From Methylobacterium currus (GTDB taxonomy: Bacteria > Pseudomonadota > Alphaproteobacteria > Rhizobiales > Beijerinckiaceae), in assembly GCF_003058325.1 (NCBI RefSeq), contig NZ_CP028843.1:3266501-3330500 (forward strand): 64,000 nucleotides of DNA, written 5' to 3'. Every line of letters begins with the position of its first letter. Within the stretch, counting starts at the first letter, position 1. Positions 49,459 through 58,332 of the stretch are shown piece by piece. A program made the translations under genes and the position numbers. The notes beneath the pieces are model-generated. The model saw only the letters and a list, made by a program, of their open reading frames with translations. It made no database searches and was not told the DNA's origin.

Positions 49459-50010
49459 ATGATGCTGGACCTTCAAACCCTCGTGCTCAACGCGGATTAC
49501 CGGCCGCTCTCGTACAATCCGCTCTCGCTGTGGTCGTGGAAGGATGCGTTCACGGCCCTGTTCCTCGACCGCGTCACCCTGGTGGCGAGCTACGACGTCG
49601 AGGCCCGCTCCCCGAGCCGCTCCCTGCGGGTGCCGAGCGTGGTGGCGCTCAAGAGCTACGTCGCCATGGCGCGCAGCCCCGCCTTCACGCGCTACAACAT
49701 CTACCTGCGCGACACGTTCTCGTGCCAGTATTGCGGCCTGCGCCTGCCCTCCGGCGGCCTGACCTTCGACCACGTGGTGCCGCGCTCCCGCGGCGGCCAG
49801 TCGAGCTGGGAGAACGTCGTCGCGGCCTGCAGCCCGTGCAACCTGCGCAAGGCCAACCGCACGCCCGAGGAGGCCGAGATGCCCCTCCTCAACGAGCCGC
49901 GCCGGCCGAGTCGCCACGAGCTGCATCGCCGCCAGCCGGAATTCGACCACCGCCAGTACCACCACACCTGGGTCGACTACCTGTACTGGGACAGCGAGCT
50001 GGAGACCTGA
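49459..50010 (+). CDS. HNH endonuclease family protein
   Basis: 183 aa from ATG 49459 (ribosome site AGGGCAGG), beginning MMLDLQTLVLNADYRPLSYN. The HNH core has two zinc CxxC pairs (FSCQYCGLRLPSGG and ACSPCNLRKANRTPEEA) around FDHVVPRSRGGQSSWENVVA. Very similar proteins occur as single-copy housekeeping-like genes in Hyphomicrobiales and are not obviously linked to restriction or phage. The N-terminal 70 residues are a separate conserved part. Confidence 0.92.
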   Translation: MMLDLQTLVLNADYRPLSYNPLSLWSWKDAFTALFLDRVTLVASYDVEARSPSRSLRVPSVVALKSYVAMARSPAFTRYNIYLRDTFSCQYCGLRLPSGGLTFDHVVPRSRGGQSSWENVVAACSPCNLRKANRTPEEAEMPLLNEPRRPSRHELHRRQPEFDHRQYHHTWVDYLYWDSELET

Positions 50011-50088
50011 GCGGGGCCGCGACCAGATCCCGGGGTGACCCGCGGGCCTGGGATGACATCCTGGGCCCGACAGAGGAGGAGCGGAGCC

Positions 50089-50631
50089 ATGTCTCTCGCG
50101 GCGGTCGCGTACCCATCCCGGATGTCGGGGCCGGGTTCCGCGCCTTCCAGGCGGAACGGCCGGACAATGAGCGCTGGGAACGGATCGAGGAGATTCCGGT
50201 CATGATGACGCCGCCCTTCATGGAGCACAACGTCATCGCCACCGACCTCCGGACGCTGCTCAAGGCCGCGCTGCGGGGTCACGACGAGAGCCCCTACGCC
50301 GTCCAACCGCCGGGCATCGGGTTCCCTGGCCGCGCATGCCCCTCGCCGAGGTGGTCTCGACCACCGGCGAGAGCCTGACGCCGGCCGGCAGCGCGCGCTG
50401 GATCGACATGACGGTCAGGCTCTACCGGGAGCACGGCCCCTGCCGGGCCATCCTCGTCTTGGGGCAGGAGAGCGCGTGCACGCCCGCGAGGCCGCGGGCT
50501 GGACGACCACGGCCTTGGCCGGCCTCGACGACGACCTCGCGATTCCCTCGCCGGGCCTGACCTGCCGGGTCGGGGACCTCGACCGGGACACGCACTGGCC
50601 GCCGCGCGGGGTCCGGACGCGACGAACCTGA
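50089..50631 (+). pseudogene. Uma2/DUF820-family endonuclease remnant, several frameshifts
   Basis: The gene can be followed through four changes of frame: MSLAAVAYPSRMS (from ATG 50089, preceded by AGGAGG); GFRAFQAERPDNERWERIEE and MMTPPFMEHNVIATDLRTLL in the second; EVVSTTGESLTPAGSARWID and YREHGPCRAILVLGQES in the third; VHAREAAGWTTTALAGLDDD and LTCRVGDLDRDTHWPPRG in the fourth, ending at 50631. The middle, which carries the catalytic region (PDVAV...), is largely missing. Uma2 proteins are numerous and fast-decaying in this group. It cannot be functional. Confidence 0.8.
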
Positions 50632-50741
50632 CCGGCTGACCGCGCGACGCCCTGGAGCGACCGGCGCGGATTGCGCTACACGCTGGACGCTTGTCCCGTC
50701 GCGGCCGCGCCCTCGCGCGGCCCGCCAGCGCCGAAAGCCGC

Positions 50742-51122
50742 ATGCCGAACACGCCCGTGACCGACGCCCCTCCGCCCGCCCGTACCCGCCGCGACTGGCC
50801 GGGGCTGTTCCTGCGCGCCGTGCTCTCGCTGTTCCTCGGCCTGCCACTGGGCGGCCTGCTCTTCGCCCTGACGGGGCTCGGGATCGCCGTCGTCAACGGC
50901 GACCCGATCCTGCAGCATCCCTGGCTGCTCGCCTTCCGCACCCTGGCGGCCGCCGTCTCCTACGTGTTCCTGGGCGGCTTCGCCTGGACGCCGGAGGGCG
51001 GCTACGAGAGCATGCACGCCTGGTACGCCGTCGGCGTGGTGCTGGCCTTCGTGCTGATGAGCCGGCCGTGGCGGCGCTGGACCCGTCGCAGGACGGCCGA
51101 GCCCTGGCCGCGGCGGGCCTGA
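50742..51122 (+). CDS. Small membrane protein, 126 aa
   Basis: 126 aa with three to four hydrophobic segments (FLRAVLSLFLGLPLGGLLFA, WLLAFRTLAAAVSYVFLGGF, WYAVGVVLAFVLMSRPWRRW), a basic C-terminus and an Arg/Pro-rich N-terminus. No named family recognised. The ATG at 50742 is chosen over the upstream TTG at 50691. It stands between an Uma2 remnant and a DUF4142 gene. Confidence 0.6.
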   Translation: MPNTPVTDAPPPARTRRDWPGLFLRAVLSLFLGLPLGGLLFALTGLGIAVVNGDPILQHPWLLAFRTLAAAVSYVFLGGFAWTPEGGYESMHAWYAVGVVLAFVLMSRPWRRWTRRRTAEPWPRRA

Positions 51123-51267
51123 AGCCAAAGCCGGGACTGCGCGATATCGCCGCGGTCGCGATCCGGGAAGTGGTGGGACGGAACGTCGGCCGGGCGAGAA
51201 ATTTACTCCCCCCGAGCATCCAGGCCCGCGAGCGCCGGGATGCGGGCCTTCGTTGGGAGCCACATCC

Positions 51268-51951
51268 ATGCATCGTCGCGACGTCCTGGTCAGCATGCTC
51301 TCCGCCACGGCCGCTCTCGCGGTCACCCGTACTGCCGTGGCGCAACCGACACCGGCCGGCGCCATGCCGACGCCCGTCTACCTGGCGATGGCCACCAAGG
51401 GCGGTCTCTTCCTCGAGAACACCGCGCGCGACGCCTTCGCCAAGACCGGCAACCCGCGGGTGAAGCGGTTCGCGCGGGCTGAGGTCAACGAGCAGGTCAA
51501 CCTCGCCAACATGATCGACGGGGTGACCGGCGGCGCCGCCGCGTTGCCGGTCGGCGGCCAGCCGGGCCCCGGCGGGCTCGTCGGCGGCCTGGTGGCGGCC
51601 CCGCTGGCGGTCGCGGGCGGCGTGGCCGGCGCGGCGGTCGGCACCGTCGGCGGCGTGCTCGGGGTTCCGGGCGGCGGCGGCGCTCCCGGCGGCATGACGT
51701 CGGACGAGCAGAAGGCGCAGATCCAGGCGCAGCTCTCCGGCATGCAGGGCGGTCCCCAATACGACGCCGCCTTCGTCAGCGCGTCGCTCCAGGGCCACCA
51801 GGAGGCGATGATGATTCACGGCACCTACGCCCGGAGCGGCGAGGATCCGGCCCTGCGCCGCATCGCCCGCGGCGCCCTGCCGCTGATCCGGCTGCACATC
51901 TCGCAGCTCTCTCAGATGCAGCGGATGATGGGCGCCGCCGCCGAAGGGTGA
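51268..51951 (+). CDS. DUF4142-type exported protein with a glycine-rich insert
   Basis: 227 aa from ATG 51268. The N-terminus MHRRDVLVSMLSATAALAVT looks like a signal sequence with twin arginine, cleaved near AVAQPTPAG. Two parts match DUF4142 (ferritin-like, periplasmic): GLFLENTARDAFAKTGNPRV, KRFARAEVNEQVNLANMIDG and, later, YDAAFVSASLQGHQEAMMIH. Between them lies a 70-residue Gly/Ala/Val-rich hydrophobic insert, unusual for the family. Function unknown. A second, broken member lies convergently downstream. Confidence 0.75.
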   Translation: MHRRDVLVSMLSATAALAVTRTAVAQPTPAGAMPTPVYLAMATKGGLFLENTARDAFAKTGNPRVKRFARAEVNEQVNLANMIDGVTGGAAALPVGGQPGPGGLVGGLVAAPLAVAGGVAGAAVGTVGGVLGVPGGGGAPGGMTSDEQKAQIQAQLSGMQGGPQYDAAFVSASLQGHQEAMMIHGTYARSGEDPALRRIARGALPLIRLHISQLSQMQRMMGAAAEG

Positions 51952-52081
51952 GGGTCCGGCCGGAGCCTCGGCAGGTTCCACAAGAAGCGGGCGACGCGTT
52001 GGCAAGCCAGGGCGTCGCCCGATTCGCGGAAGGCCCGTCGGAGAAGCGCCCCGAGGCATAGGCCGGGGGCGTTGTTCGTCG

Positions 52082-52554
52082 TTAGTCCTTCAGATCCTTC
52101 TCGATGTCGGCGAGCAGCGCCCGGTGCTCGCGGATCTGGCCGCGGGCGAGCTTGGCGACGCCGATCGTCTCGCGATCCGAGCCGCTGGCGAGGGAGGGCT
52201 CCTGGATCTTCCGGAGCGCCTGACGGCCATCGATCTGGCCGCGGACGTATCCATGTCGAAGGCCTTGCCGGACTCGGCCTGTTCGAGCTTGTCCAGCATC
52301 GCCTTGCCCTTCGGGTCGAGCTGTCCGGTCACCTCGGGCTCGAACGGCGGCTTCGCCTGGCCGGATGCGGTCTGGGCGGGGCCGCGCATCGCCTTGAGCA
52401 CGTCGGCGATGGTCTCCTGCTCGGCGACCTCGCAGCGCGCGAATCGCTTCACGTCGCCCCCGGAGGCCTTGCTGAGCGCGACGCGGCTCGTCGCCAGGGA
52501 GGCAGACCCGGCCGCGAGGATGTCGGCGACGTAGCGGGCCTCGGCCTCGCCCAT
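52082..52554 (-). pseudogene. Second DUF4142 family gene, frameshifted
   Basis: From about 52554 the frame reads MGEAEARYVADILAAGSASL, KRFARCEVAEQETIADVLKA and DKLEQAESGKAFDMD. At 52245-52250 one base is missing, and the family sequence continues in the next frame as YVRGQIDGRQALRKIQEPSL and LARGQIREHRALLADIEKDL to the TAA at 52082-52084. The expected N-terminal signal peptide is also not in frame; fragments (AVAIPPSP, SSFAAAATGKTGAR) suggest a second lesion. The unshifted frame gives basic junk to 52090. Confidence 0.78.
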
Positions 52555-52999
52555 CCGGGCGCCGGTCTTGCCGGTCGCCGCCGCGGCGAAGGAGGAATGG
52601 CCACGGCCCTGCTCCGTTCGCGCCTGCGGGCTACACCCATCGGTGAGGTTACGCCGATCGTCGCTAACGTGTCGTCTGCCGATGACAGGGCTCATGATCG
52701 GCAAGGCCCAGGGTCGACGCCCTTGATCCGCGGAACGGCCGCGAGACTACGGAGGCTGGGGATGACCACGATCTTCTTCGGACCGCTCCGCACGGCCGCG
52801 GACGCCAGGCAAGAGAACGTCAAGCCAGGGAGCGTCAAGCCGGTCGCGTTCGTGTGCTGCTCGGCGATCATCGTGTGCCACATCGTCGACCGGAGGCGGG
52901 TGACCAAACCGTAATCTGGCGGCGAGGTCCGGGCCATCCGGCCGCGCGCACTCTGCCATCTCGGCGGCCCGACGGGTGGCCGCACGAGGACCTCGAGTC
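52555..52999. other. Intergenic region between the broken DUF4142 gene and the Spy-like gene
   Basis: About 445 bases. The first part (52555-52700) carries degraded N-terminal DUF4142 sequence. The rest contains overlapping frames on both strands without ribosome sites or similarity. The promoter of the Spy-like gene should lie near 52850-52990. Nothing else is supported. Confidence 0.35.
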
Positions 53000-53533
53000 A
53001 TGCGACGCAGTCTCACCACCGGGGCTTTGGCAGGAATCTTGAGCGTGGGGATGCTCGGCTGTGCCCTGGCGCAGGCGCCGCGGCCGACGCAGGTCGCCCA
53101 CGCGGACGACATGGGTGGCGATCGGCCGGGCGGACCCGGTGGCCGGCACCACCTCAGCGCCGAGGATGTCCAGGCCTTCACCGACGCCCGCGTCGCGGCC
53201 CTGCATGCCGGGCTGAAGCTCACCCCCGACCAGGAGAAACTATGGCCGCCGGTCGAGGACGCGATGCGCAACCTCGCCAAGGTCCGGCGCGACCAGCGCG
53301 AGGCCCGGCGTGGGCGCGACCGCGATCCTGTCGCCGAGACCGCGCCGGACGCGATCCGGGCCCGGGCCGACGCCCTGGCGGCGCGCTCGGACGCCCTGCG
53401 CAAGCTCGCCGACGCCTCGCAGCCACTCTATGCCACCCTCGACCAGGCACAGAAGCAGCGCGCCGCGATGCTGACCCGGCCGATGGGACCGCGCCACCAT
53501 CCGGGCCCGCACCGGCACCACCGCGACGACTGA
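53000..53533 (+). CDS. Spy/CpxP-like LTXXQ-motif periplasmic protein
   Basis: 177 aa from ATG 53000. Signal peptide (RRSLTTGALAGILSVGMLGC then ALAQAPR), a possible lipobox Cys, a His/Gly-rich spacer, then the helical domain with the LTxxQ motif LTPDQEKLWPPVEDAMRNLA and a second weaker copy near ASQPLYATLDQAQKQR, and a His-rich tail (GPRHHPGPHRHHRDD). Spy/CpxP proteins are ATP-independent envelope chaperones or stress sensors. The His-rich ends hint at metal binding, which is inference. Confidence 0.85.
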   Translation: MRRSLTTGALAGILSVGMLGCALAQAPRPTQVAHADDMGGDRPGGPGGRHHLSAEDVQAFTDARVAALHAGLKLTPDQEKLWPPVEDAMRNLAKVRRDQREARRGRDRDPVAETAPDAIRARADALAARSDALRKLADASQPLYATLDQAQKQRAAMLTRPMGPRHHPGPHRHHRDD

Positions 53534-53896
53534 ACCCGACGCCGACCGATCTCGCGGCGGCCGGGCCCGGGTGACCAACGGGCGGACGCCCCACCTTCCC
53601 CTTCCCTCTCCGGCTCCTCGCCCCTAAGGCTTCTCGCCGCCCCGGCCCCCGCCGCGGGCGGCGTTGCGGCGTGAGGCGCTCGCAACATTTCGCGCAATCC
53701 GCACGCAACCCGGCCATGCGATACCAGACGGCAAGGCGAAGCTCGGCAGGACGCCAGACCCAGCCGGGACTTCGCCCCGAAGCGCGCGGCGGCGGTCCGA
53801 TCGCCGCCGATCGGTCCCATGACGGGCCCGGCGGCGCGACCGACCCAACCGACGAGCAGCCATGGCAGACTGAGCGGCAACCAGCGGGAGAGGCAG
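53534..53896. other. Intergenic region, no gene seen
   Basis: 363 bases of GC-rich sequence between two plus-strand genes. Minus-strand frames of 100-240 codons cross it but continue antisense into both neighbours and lack similarity. The ribosome site and probable promoter of the 108-aa gene lie in its last 100 bases. Confidence 0.35.
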
Positions 53897-54223
53897 ATGG
53901 ACAACGTCATCCGTCCGGATTTCCAGCGTGCGGCCAAGGCCCGTAACGGCGATGCGAGAAAACCCCGCGCACAGACTCCCATGCAGTACATCAAGACCTA
54001 CGGCGAGGTCGGCACCCACGCCGTGTCGCTGGTGCGCACCCGCTCGGGCCTGCGCGGCGACGTCTACCAGGTCGTGATCGACACGCCCGCCGGCCAGGTC
54101 GGCCCGGTCGGCGTCGAGCCTGCGACAGACGACGGCATGTTCGACGCCGACCGGGTCGGCATGGCGGTGATCCGCACCCTCGAATTGCTGGCCCGGCGCT
54201 CCGGCGATTTCGACGTCGCCTGA
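53897..54223 (+). CDS. Conserved hypothetical protein, 108 aa
   Basis: 108 aa from ATG 53897, with the ribosome site GGGAGAGG seven bases upstream. It starts MDNVIRPDFQRAAKARNGDA; the middle YGEVGTHAVSLVRTRSGLRG leads into DVYQVVIDTPAGQVGPVGVE, looking like a small alpha-beta domain. No name or function can be given. The longer frame upstream (from 53819) is unlikely. Confidence 0.7.
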   Translation: MDNVIRPDFQRAAKARNGDARKPRAQTPMQYIKTYGEVGTHAVSLVRTRSGLRGDVYQVVIDTPAGQVGPVGVEPATDDGMFDADRVGMAVIRTLELLARRSGDFDVA

Positions 54224-54366
54224 CGTGCGGCCGGCGCAATCCGCTCCCTCACGCCCCTCCCCCTCGCCCCGCTCTCGCGCGGACGATCGTCCCGCCGACG
54301 ATCTCCGGCATGGACAGCCGCGACCGGCCCGCGCGATCATGCGGAAACGGGTGTTGGGAGCGCGTG

Positions 54367-55263
54367 ATGGCCGATTCGAAACGAACCCGAGACAGCGAGA
54401 CCCGAGGGGCTGAGACCGAGGAGACCTGGACCTACTTCGAGGGCGCCTGGCACCCGGGCAACGTGCGGATGATGGGGCCGCGCACCCATGCCGCCTGGCT
54501 CGCCTCGATGGTGTTCGACGGCGCCCGCGCCTTCGAGGGGGTGACGCCGGACCTGGACCTCCACCTCGCCCGGGTCAACCGCTCGGCCGCCGCCTTCGGC
54601 CTCGAGCCGGTGGTGGCGGAGGGCACCTGGGCCGAGCTGGTGCAGGACGGGCTCAAGCGCTTCGCGCCCGACGCCGCGCTCTACATCCGCCCGATGTACT
54701 GGGCGGAAGGGGGCTTGGGCGGCGCGGTGCGGTTCGACCCGGCCTCGACCAACTGGTGCCTGTGCCTCTACGAGGCGCCGATGCCGCCGCCGACCGGCTT
54801 CACCGCCACCCTGTCGCCGTTCCGGCGCCCGACGCCCGACACCGCGCCCCTCGACGCCAAGGCCGGCTGCCTCTACCCGAACAGCGCCCGGGCGATCGCG
54901 GAGGCCGCCTCCCGCGGCTTCGGCAACGCGCTGATGCGCGACGCGCTCGGCAACGTCGCCGAGTTCGCCACCGCCAACGTGCTGATGGCCCGCGACGGCG
55001 TGGTCTCCACGCCGGTGCCGAACGGCACGTTCCTGGCCGGCATCACCCGCGGCCGGGTGATCGCGCTCCTGCGCGAGGCCGGTGTCCCCGTGGTCGAGAA
55101 GACGCTGACGGTCGACGACCTGATGAGCGCCGACGAGGTCTTCTCCGTCGGCAACTTCGCCAAGGTCGTGCCGGTGACAGCCCTCGACGGCCGGACGTTC
55201 GCGCCCGGGCCGCTGTTCCGCAAGGCCCGCGAGCTGTACTGGGCCTTCGCGCATGGCGGCTGA
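54367..55263 (+). CDS. Branched-chain amino acid aminotransferase (class IV)
   Basis: 298 aa from ATG 54367. Class IV PLP enzyme: SMVFDGARAFEGVTPDLDLH, the lysine in LDAKAGCLYPNSARAIAEA, and the C-terminal FATANVLMARDGVVSTPVPN with GTFLAGITRGRVIALLREAG, where the cofactor phosphate binds. These interconvert branched-chain amino acids and keto acids with glutamate; D-amino acid or aminodeoxychorismate-type side activities cannot be excluded. It is a stand-alone gene. Confidence 0.9.
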   Translation: MADSKRTRDSETRGAETEETWTYFEGAWHPGNVRMMGPRTHAAWLASMVFDGARAFEGVTPDLDLHLARVNRSAAAFGLEPVVAEGTWAELVQDGLKRFAPDAALYIRPMYWAEGGLGGAVRFDPASTNWCLCLYEAPMPPPTGFTATLSPFRRPTPDTAPLDAKAGCLYPNSARAIAEAASRGFGNALMRDALGNVAEFATANVLMARDGVVSTPVPNGTFLAGITRGRVIALLREAGVPVVEKTLTVDDLMSADEVFSVGNFAKVVPVTALDGRTFAPGPLFRKARELYWAFAHGG

Positions 55264-55374
55264 CGCCTCCGCCCGCCGGGGCTGACGCCGTCCCGTGCCG
55301 GGGCCGACGCCTGGACGCCCCCGCCCCCTGCCCTACCCTTGAGTCAGCGGGGCAGTTCGGGGGCTTTTGGGCAG

Positions 55375-56475
55375 ATGATGATCGTGCGGCTCGGGGTGGC
55401 GTGGGCGACGGTGGCGGCCTTCGCGGTGTTCGGCGGGGGCTGGCTCGGCGGGCTCGACGCGCCGCTGGTGGCGGCGGGTCTGTTCGCCTGGCTGTTCTCC
55501 GTCATCCTGTGGTCGGCCTTCGGGGTGGTGCACGAGGCCGAAGAACTCGCCGACCGGCTCGGCGAGCCCTACGGCACCCTGATCCTGACGCTGTCGATCG
55601 TCATCATCGAGGTGGCGCTCGTCGCCGCCGTGATGCTCGGGGCCAAGGCCGCCCCGACCCTCGGGCGCGACACGATGTTCGCCGTCATCATGATCGTGAT
55701 GAACGGCCTCGTCGGCGTCGGGCTGATCCTCGGCGGCCTGCGCCACCACCGCCAGAACTACAACCTCGACGGCGCCGGCGCCTACCTGGCGGCGATCATC
55801 CCGCTCACCACCATCGCGCTCATCATCCCGAACTTCACCACCTCGACCCCGGACGGCTCGCTCACGACCCTCCAGGCGGTGGCGTTCTCGGTGCTGACGG
55901 TGGTGCTCTACGGCATCTTCCTGCTGCTCCAGACCGGGCGGCACAGCGACTTCTTCACCGACTTCATCGCCCCGGGCGCCGCCGCGCCGGAGGCAGCGAA
56001 AGTCCATCCGGATGCGGGAGGCGGCGCGATCCTGCGCCATTCCGGCCTGCTCCTCGCCAGCCTCCTGCCGATCGTGCTGCTGTCGAAGAGCCTCGCGGCG
56101 ATCCTCGACCACGGCATCAAGGCGCTCGGCGCGCCCTCGGCGCTGGGCGGCGTCATCATCGCGGCGATCGTGTTCACCCCGGAGGGGATCAGCGCCCTCA
56201 AGGCGATCCGGCGCGACCAGCTCCAGCGGGCGATCAATCTCTGCCTCGGCGCCGTGACCTCGACGGTCGGCCTCACCGTGCCGGCGGTGCTCGGCATCGG
56301 CCTCATCTCGGGCCAGCGGGTGGTTCTGGGCCTCGCCCCGGCCGAGATGGCGGTCCTCGCCATGACGCTGCTGCTCAGCGTCATCACCTTCTCGCGCCAA
56401 GGCACCACGGTGCTGGAGGGCGCGGTGCACCTGGTGGTGTTCCTGACCTACCTGACGTTGATCTTCAGTCCGTAA
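55375..56475 (+). CDS. chaA: Calcium/proton antiporter (CaCA family, ChaA-like)
   Basis: 366 aa from ATG 55375, eleven or so helices in two repeats. The first alpha-repeat shows GTLILTLSIVIIEVALVAAV with its conserved Glu, and NGLVGVGLILGGLRH; the second shows GGVIIAAIVFTPEGISALKA with its conserved Glu. The acidic loop VVHEAEELADRLGEPYG precedes repeat one. ChaA exchanges Ca2+ (and Na+ or K+ at high pH) for H+. It is convergent with glnII. Confidence 0.9.
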   Translation: MMIVRLGVAWATVAAFAVFGGGWLGGLDAPLVAAGLFAWLFSVILWSAFGVVHEAEELADRLGEPYGTLILTLSIVIIEVALVAAVMLGAKAAPTLGRDTMFAVIMIVMNGLVGVGLILGGLRHHRQNYNLDGAGAYLAAIIPLTTIALIIPNFTTSTPDGSLTTLQAVAFSVLTVVLYGIFLLLQTGRHSDFFTDFIAPGAAAPEAAKVHPDAGGGAILRHSGLLLASLLPIVLLSKSLAAILDHGIKALGAPSALGGVIIAAIVFTPEGISALKAIRRDQLQRAINLCLGAVTSTVGLTVPAVLGIGLISGQRVVLGLAPAEMAVLAMTLLLSVITFSRQGTTVLEGAVHLVVFLTYLTLIFSP

Positions 56476-56583
56476 CGGTGTGCTGTCCGCGGACGCCAAG
56501 TCTGACGAGGCCAGGCCTCAATACATCTCCGCGTCATCAGAGTCGCGGGCTCTCGTCCGACCCTGCACGCCCTGATCGCGACG

Positions 56584-56615
56584 AAAAACGGCGCGGGCCC
56601 TCTGGGCCCGCGCCG
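56584..56615 (-). terminator. Strong intrinsic terminator of glnII
   Basis: A perfect 12-bp stem CGGCGCGGGCCC / GGGCCCGCGCCG with loop TCT (56589-56615), followed on the minus strand by TTTTTCGT. It lies 28 bases after the glnII stop and is the best terminator in the window. Confidence 0.92.
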
Positions 56616-56643
56616 CTCAATCCTTCACCGCTTCCGAAGAGGC

Positions 56644-57678
56644 TCAGGCCGCGGCCGAGACCTCGGTCGGAACGGTCGAGATCGTCTTCAGGATCTGCGA
56701 GGCGATCTGGTAGGGGTCGCCCATCGAGTTCGGACGGCGATCCTCGAGGTAGCCCTTGTAGCCGTTGTTGACGAAGCTGTGGGGCACCCGGATCGAGGCG
56801 CCGCGGTCGGCCACGCCCCAGCTGAAGGTGTGGATCGAGGCGGTCTCGTGCTTGCCGGTCAGCCGCATGTGGTTGTCCGGGCCGTAGACGGCGATGTGGT
56901 CCTCACGGGCATCGCCGAAGGCCTTCATCAGCGCCTCGAAATACGCCTTGCCGCCGACCTCGCGCATGAACGCGGTCGAGAAGTTGGCGTGCATGCCCGA
57001 GCCGTTCCAGTCGGTGTCGCCGAGCGGCTTGCAGTGGTACTCGATGTCGATCTCGTACTTCTCGCAGAGGCGCTGCATCAGGTAACGCGCCATCCACATC
57101 TCGTCGGCGGCCTTCTTGGAGCCCTTGCCGAAGATCTGGAACTCCCACTGGCCCTTCGCCACCTCGGCGTTGATGCCCTCGTGGTTGATGCCGGCGGCGA
57201 GGCAGAGGTCGAGATGCTCCTCGACGATCTGGCGGGCGACCGAGCCGACGTTGGAGAAGCCGACGCCGGTGTAGTACGGGCCCTGCGGCGCCGGGTAGCC
57301 GGTCTCGGGGAAGCCGAGCGGGCGGCCGTTCTTGTAGAAGAAGTATTCCTGCTCGAAGCCGAACCAGGCGCCTTCGTCATCCAGGATGGTGGCGCGCTTG
57401 TTCGACGGGTGCGGGGTCGTGCCGTCCGGCATCATGACCTCGCACAGGACCAGGACGCCGTTGGTGCGGGCCGGGTCGGGGAAGTGGCGGACGGGCTTCA
57501 GCACGCAATCCGAGGAGCTGCCCTCGGCCTGCTGGGTCGAGCTGCCGTCGAAGCCCCACAGCGGGAGCTGCTCGAGGGTCGGGAAGCTGTCGAAGGCCTT
57601 GATCTGGGTCTTGCCGCGAAGGTTCGGGGTCGGCGCATAGCCGTCAAGCCAAATATACTCGAGCTTGTATTTGGTCAT
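56644..57678 (-). CDS. glnII: Glutamine synthetase II (eukaryotic type)
   Basis: 344 aa, full length. The start MTKYKLEYIWLDGYAPTPNL, the LWGFDGSSTQQAEGSSSDCV latch loop, the metal-binding FGFEQEYFFYKNGRPLGFP and the late INAEVAKGQWEFQIFGKGS and HMRLTGKHETASIHTFSWG are the GSII signatures, distinct from GlnA. It makes glutamine from glutamate and ammonia, is not adenylylated, and in rhizobia is switched on by NtrC under nitrogen limitation. A sigma-54-type promoter is 79 bases upstream. The divergent small gene is a GstI homologue. Confidence 0.97.
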   Translation of the reverse strand: MTKYKLEYIWLDGYAPTPNLRGKTQIKAFDSFPTLEQLPLWGFDGSSTQQAEGSSSDCVLKPVRHFPDPARTNGVLVLCEVMMPDGTTPHPSNKRATILDDEGAWFGFEQEYFFYKNGRPLGFPETGYPAPQGPYYTGVGFSNVGSVARQIVEEHLDLCLAAGINHEGINAEVAKGQWEFQIFGKGSKKAADEMWMARYLMQRLCEKYEIDIEYHCKPLGDTDWNGSGMHANFSTAFMREVGGKAYFEALMKAFGDAREDHIAVYGPDNHMRLTGKHETASIHTFSWGVADRGASIRVPHSFVNNGYKGYLEDRRPNSMGDPYQIASQILKTISTVPTEVSAAA

Positions 57679-57756
57679 CTCGCGTCTCTCTTCAGGTTCC
57701 GATGGAGCCCGGCTTCCTCGTCGGCGCCCATCACCCGCCAGCGGCTTCCCCTCGCT

Positions 57757-57772
57757 TGCACGTCCCGTGCCA
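57757..57772 (-). promoter_or_regulatory. Sigma-54 (-24/-12) promoter of glnII
   Basis: On the coding strand TGGCACGGGACGTGCA matches TGGCACG-N4-TTGCA with one mismatch (GTGCA). The GG and GC doublets have the required spacing, and the element lies 79-94 bases before the glnII ATG, giving a leader of roughly 65 bases. This agrees with known RpoN/NtrC control of glnII in rhizobia. Confidence 0.8.
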
Positions 57773-58093
57773 AGCCCGGACGAAGACCGGAACGATCGCG
57801 GGAGCGGCGCGTTCTCGACGACTCTCCCGGTGACCGGCGCCCGAAGGGACGCGTCGTCCCACCGGGCGGGAGGCCCCCTTGCCTCAGACCCTTGCCTCGT
57901 TGCGCGCCAGGGCGCCAGGACGCCCAGCCAAGCGCCACACCCGCGAATTCAGCCGGCGACGCAAGCGCAGGCATGCACGAATTATAGCCAACCACTGATT
58001 TTTCCGTGGTCAAACCGCGCATTCCCCAGGCACACTTCGTTACGATCTCAGAGGCCGTCGCGAGCCCGCGCGGCCCTCACGGGAGGCCACTCG

Positions 58094-58282
58094 ATGAGCA
58101 CCACCGGCCCGCGTACCACCGCGAAGATCTACGCGTTCCCGGCCGGCGGCCGCAGCCGCGGCGGCCGCAACGACTGGACGGTCCCGACCCCCGTGGCGCG
58201 GGAGCGCGGCCCGGAGATCATGCCGGCGAGCGGCGGCTACCACGACGAGGCGATTCGCGAGGAGCGCTCGCGCAAGCCGTGA
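58094..58282 (+). CDS. gstI: GstI-like small protein (DUF2735), translational inhibitor of glnII
   Basis: 62 aa from ATG 58094 with GGGAGG eight bases upstream. The core TTAKIYAFPAGGRSRGGRND is the DUF2735 motif (T-A-K-I-Y-x-F-P-x-G-G-R), and the tail has the shared SGGYHDEAIREE. In Rhizobium leguminosarum the 63-aa GstI, divergent from glnII, represses glnII translation. Size, motif and position here all agree; the inhibitory role is inferred by homology. The 415-base divergent spacer carries the glnII sigma-54 promoter; no matching one was found for gstI. Confidence 0.75.
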   Translation: MSTTGPRTTAKIYAFPAGGRSRGGRNDWTVPTPVARERGPEIMPASGGYHDEAIREERSRKP

Positions 58283-58332
58283 GGCTTCGGCGCGAGGCCG
58301 CTCCTCGCATGAGGCCCCTGCCGGGGCCGCGC

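Noticed and set aside
49459..50631. HNH nuclease plus Uma2 remnant as a defence island
   Set aside because: The HNH protein is of the conserved housekeeping-like type, the Uma2 gene is broken, and no restriction, CBASS, retron or other defence genes are adjacent.
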